From the NCBI GenBank assembly GCA_022575985.1, contig JAKSXM010000246.1, positions 12,046,001 through 12,110,000 of the forward strand: DNA of 64,000 nucleotides, read 5' to 3'. Made by a program: the position numbers and the translations under genes. This DNA is from Anagrus nilaparvatae (Eukaryota > Arthropoda > Insecta > Hymenoptera > Mymaridae). Below, piece by piece: positions 60,390-64,000 of this stretch (the first letter of the stretch is position 1; the number at the start of each line of letters is the position of its first letter). A model generated the notes under the pieces. That model was not told the origin of the DNA. It saw only the letters and a list, made by a program, of their open reading frames with translations, and made no database searches.

Positions 60390-61190
60390 AAATCAGTCCA
60401 TAAAACTTAATTGTTGGTACGCTTAACCTTGAAAAGTTCCTGTCAAAAGCTTTTATTTAATATTTAAAAATTATTTATAGCCTGTAAAAAACGCCAATAA
60501 TTTAAAATCAATGTTTCCATGACATTAAAAAATTTTGTTTGTGCAAAATGTTTGTAAATGTTAAAAAGTATAGATAATTATTCAATAATTGACTTTTGCG
60601 TCAGCTAGCAGTACGTTTTATTGCAGTTTAACATTTTAAAGAAAAATATTATAATCCTAATAATTTCTTTCAGGCACGATTAAGGTAAAAATTAATTTGA
60701 TATTTTTTTCTTCTAATTCTACACTGTAAAAAGTAACTTTCTTATATTAACAAAAAAATTAGAACATTTTCGAAAAATTAGTAAATTTTCAAAAAAATTT
60801 GTAAATATTCGAAAAAAATCATAAAATTTTTTTTGTGAATTCGCAAGAAAAATTAATAATTTACAATTTTTTTTCGAAAATTTACCATAAATAGTTGTAA
60901 ATTTCTGAATAATAACTGTGAATTTACAACTTTTTTCGTAAAATCATTTAAAAAAATCGAGAATTCTCGAATTTTTCGTTAATAATTATTAATAATTTTT
61001 ATCGAATATTTACAAAATTTTTTGTAAATTTAAGAAAGTTACTTTTTACAGTGTAGTATTACAAGTAAAGTATTTAAAAGTATTTAAACTACTTTAAATG
61101 TACGAAAAAAATAATTTATTTATGAAAACATTTTTAAATTTAAAAAAAAATCGTAAATAAGATGATTTTTCATAAATTTGCAAAACTATT
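60390..61190 (+). repeat. IR 5' flanking unit, copy at fragment C
   Basis: It is colinear with 16265-16800 upstream of IR-A, interrupted by the MITE at 60722-61053. Confidence 0.65.
60722..61053. mobile_element. 332-bp MITE flanked by TA
   Basis: The ends CACTGTAAAAAGTAACTTTC are inverted. TA flanks it at 60720-60721 and 61054-61055. The empty site is at about 45916 ('attctagtatta'), so the boundaries are exact. The interior is AT-rich and partly self-complementary. Confidence 0.8.
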
Positions 61191-61194
61191 GATC

Positions 61195-61805
61195 TATTGG
61201 ATTTAGTGCTGTAGTGCCGATTAAGGCTCTTTCCTTGCGGCCCCATGCTGAAGAACCGGTATTCCCATCCAGTTTCAGTGGTCAATTGACCCCCCCTCAA
61301 CGATCAGTTTTACCTTTTTTTACCTAATTTTACGTTACCTATTTAATGTAATGCACTAGTTTGACCACCCCAAAAAAATTTAAGAACCCTTTTTTATCAA
61401 ATTTAATGAAATTTGATTACAAATGTCCCCCTACCACCAAAATTATTTAGATCCGCCTCTGAGTTCCAACCCTTACGAGTATCAGACTCTTGTATAAGCC
61501 AGTTCCGAATGAGTGACATTCCTCCCTGATGGTTTATCTAATGGAACCTTTTTTCAAAGATGAACTCCCAATTAGTTCTGTCCAGGCCATTTTTCAGTAG
61601 TTCCATGCAGGGTGGTTCCACAAACAGGAATCTATTCACCCAGACCCCGAAGTTTAGCTGCGGTTCTGGCTGCTGATTCTTTATTGAGAACAATTTGAAT
61701 CGAAAGAACCCCCACAAGCACACGAAGTGCCGTCTTTGGAGAGATCCTTGGCGTTACAACCATACTTCTAAGCATCATTGCTTGTAGGCAGTCCAGGATC
61801 TTCTC
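61195..61805 (-). pseudogene. LINE ORF2 C-terminal fragment upstream of IR fragment C
   Basis: Same insertion as at 16880-17345. On the minus strand CLQAMMLRSMVVTPRISPKT, ALRVLVGVLSIQIVL and AKLRGLGE are readable in a frame with a stop soon after. Its orientation is opposite to the IR gene. Confidence 0.58.
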
Positions 61806-62268
61806 CTGAGTGATATGATTAGATCTGTAATATTATTACAGTTATCACAGTAACTCAGTTGCATAATATAATAAGTTTAAATTTTAAATGAATTTTAGTT
61901 TTGCATATTTAAGATAACTCATCTCGCAAACTCTGTTTATCAATTATCATAAAATTAAGTATTAAAATTTTCTGTAAATTTTTTTTAAACGTATTTAGTC
62001 AAGTTTTTTCATTTTAGACAAGTGAATATTTTATTACTAATTTTTGTAAAGTAAAACAATTAATTTAATTTAAAAAGAAATTAGTATATTTAATTTTAAT
62101 TCAAGAAAAAGGTATAGTTAAAAATGATTGAGGAGCCAAGCATAACTCACAATCATTCTTAATCTCACAATTTAAAAATTATCAAAAGTTTGGAAATCAT
62201 TTAATGAAAACTAAAATTTTAAACTTCCAGAGAAGAACCTTTTAGAACTCTTCTAATTGGCTGGAGTC

Positions 62269-62364
62269 ATGAATTTAATCAAATTAACTTATTTTTTATT
62301 ACTATTTGGCTCAATAAATGCAACAGGAATGGAGACGTTGATAAGAGAACTAATTAATCAAGTT
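62269..62364 (+). pseudogene. IR 5' fragment (fragment C), 32 codons
   Basis: It starts with ATG and the same signal peptide as IR-A and B (MNLIKLTYFLLLFGSINATG) and stops being homologous after ELINQV. The sequence then continues with IR 3' flank ('tctggcattaa', 'gccttgtaactg'). It looks like a deletion that joined codon 32 to the 3' flank. Confidence 0.75.
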
Positions 62365-62833
62365 GTGCTTTTTTCTTGAATTCTGGCATTAATTTTATAA
62401 GCCTTGTAACTGTCAGAATTCTGAAGATCCATGGTGAATATTGGTCGCTTCTTACCGATATTGGTTTACTTTTGGGAGTAACTATAATAATGAACCTTAG
62501 GATCAAAAATTATTTTAGTAAATTAATCAATTTTTTAATCGTCTGATATTATTTTTTTCTTGACTGACATGAGTTTTTTAAAGCACGATGTTTTAATGAT
62601 TGAAACTATTAAAGAGATTTTTGACAAGAATGTGCCTGTTTACCATGAATTCATCTAAGAATATAGAGACAATTTTAATAAAAGAAAAAAGCAAAATTGA
62701 TAAAAAATAATTGGAAGAAAAAATTGTATAGCAAAATTAAATTTTTTTTTACTTTTAAATGATTTTTGATATACACAATTTAATAAACAAAAATTAGATG
62801 ATTAAAAATTATTAAAGCTTGTTTTGATGTTAA

Positions 62834-63708
62834 GGTGTTACAATACTAAGACGCTATTTTGTTGGTATTTTTTTTGATTTCTGAATTATCGACGCTACAT
62901 ACATATGTAAAATCGTATATGTATTAGTATAATATTAGGTTATTTACATACTTTTTATTTAATTATTTAATAATTATGCAATGAGACAAGTAAAACAAAT
63001 TGGAAATATAATCTTTGAGCTTTTATTTACCATATTATTTATTTTTTACCATATTATTTATTTAAGTTTCATTAAGGGAGTATAAGTGTGGAGCTATTAC
63101 AGAACAGATATTGAAAATATTTGGTGAAAACGTTCTTTACTATTAAAAAATACGATAACCAAAATCTCAAAACGATTTGAAGAATATTAACTGAAATATA
63201 AACAAAAACATTTTGAAATTTCTTATGGGAGCTGCAATAGTAAGAGAAAGAGAGCAATACACGTGCGACGCAGAGGTAGAACAAAATATCGGAACACCGT
63301 TCGCACGTGTATTTCTCTCTTTCTCTTACTATTGCAGCTCCCATTAGAAATTTCAAAATGTTTTTGTTTATATTTCAGTTAATATTCTTCAAATCGTTTT
63401 GAGATTTTGGTTATCGTATTTTTTAATAGTAAAGAACGTTTTCACCAAATATATTCAATATCTGTTCTGTAATAGCTCCACACTTATACTACCTTAATCT
63501 GTGTAATCGCAATCATACTTTTCACAAGCTCCAAAGATGATTTTCCATAAGAGCAATGTTAAACTACCTACACTTTTTTCTTGATTAAATAATAATTAGG
63601 CAACCATAGTTGTAAAAGGAAGTTTATTTCATTTGTTAAAGACTTTATCTTTATGTTGTATAAGTTACATTCATTTCTGTTATCATAAATTTTTAGTATT
63701 CTAACACT
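62834..63708. mobile_element. 875-bp element flanked by TTAA
   Basis: TTAA lies at 62830-62833 and 63709-63712, and the empty site is at about 56862 ('gatgttaaacgg'). Ends: GGTGTTACAATACTAA at the left and, reverse-complemented, AGTGTTAGAATACTAA at the right. A TTAA target fits piggyBac or Kolobok types. No transposase. Confidence 0.8.
63079..63490. repeat. 412-bp near-perfect hairpin nested in the TTAA element
   Basis: The arms of about 190 bp start 'agtataagtgtggagc' and pair with 'gctccacacttatact'. The loop is about 30 bases near 63270-63300, bordered by AATACACGTGCG and its complement. No ORF is conserved in it. Confidence 0.85.
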
Positions 63709-63892
63709 TTAAACGGAAATTTGTTTATAATTATTTTAATAAAATTGATAAAAAATATGCCTAAAGAATATCTCAATGAAAATGAGAATACTTTGGTTTT
63801 AACTCATATCATAATTATTTCTTTTTGAAAAAGAAAATTTGAAAAACTGATTTTATTATTTTATAATCTTTCAGTACGTCATTACCCAGACA

Positions 63893-64000
63893 GCGCGGAA
63901 GGTCGAATCGACGTCAGGTTTTTCCGTCGCCATTTGGTCGAGTCGACGTCAAAATTTGATCGAAATAAGGTCGAATCGACATTATATTAATTAAAAGTAA
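63893..64000. repeat. GTCGA(A/G)TCGAC repeat at the window edge
   Basis: GGTCGAATCGAC, GGTCGAGTCGAC and GGTCGAATCGAC occur within 80 bases. Each core is self-complementary. It appears to be the start of another element that runs off the window. Confidence 0.45.

Larger units (their letters stand above)
62400..63850 (+). pseudogene. second decayed IR fragment, split by an 875-bp insertion
   Basis: 62420-62833 and 63709-63850 are together colinear with 56445-57010 and carry the same order (TDIGLLLGVTIIMN, KEIFDKNVPV, then NENENTLVLTH). The insertion at 62834-63708 separates the two parts. Confidence 0.65.

Noticed and set aside
1..64000. tRNA or rRNA genes
   Set aside because: No cloverleaf with a T-arm GTTCGA-type motif in place, nor any rRNA core sequence, was seen on either strand.

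Overview
The window looks like a repeat-rich, very AT-rich insect nuclear locus. The host genes have short exons with GTAAGT/GTATGT-type donors. There are insect-type cytosolic sulfotransferases (ST) and intronless divergent ionotropic receptors (IR), and the intergenic DNA is dominated by transposon debris. I cannot name the species. No rRNA, tRNA, CRISPR or bacterial-type operon was seen, and all host genes lie on the + strand.

Layout. ST1 is at 389-3120 and ST2 at 7240-9849; each has five exons with identical exon lengths. 10.0-16.1 kb is a transposon graveyard: a Jockey-like reverse transcriptase split by a TTAA-flanked foldback, LTR remnants, and three blocks of tandem repeats. IR-A is an intact single-exon receptor gene at 18020-20014. 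ST3 (21405-28761) carries a LINE in intron 1, and that LINE carries a 2.1-kb palindromic element. 29.5-32.5 kb holds short tandem repeats and one small unplaced ORF. A 13.4-kb inverted repeat spans about 32698-46140, with 5.7-kb arms around a 2.06-kb spacer. Each arm holds the same decayed hAT transposase, and the spacer holds a solo LTR with an intact 4-bp target duplication. IR-B (46570-55217) is cut by a 6,648-bp palindrome flanked by a TC duplication. After it come decayed IR fragments (56.4-57.0 kb and 62.3-63.8 kb) among small inverted-repeat elements.

How it fits together. This is an expanding and decaying tandem cluster of two host families. The ST copies look intact at the exon level, but the cofactor loop erodes from ST1 to ST2 to ST3, and ST3 is a mosaic of the other two. 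The IR copies run from intact (A), to intact except for one insertion (B), to remnants.

The main theme is large, apparently non-coding foldback DNA. At least four palindromes of 1.0-6.6 kb have clean or partly ambiguous target duplications (TTAA, TC, TC, TA). The 13.4-kb palindrome has outer ends that match a sequence found elsewhere in the window. Several insertions have an uninterrupted counterpart in a paralogous copy nearby, which fixes their boundaries to the base.
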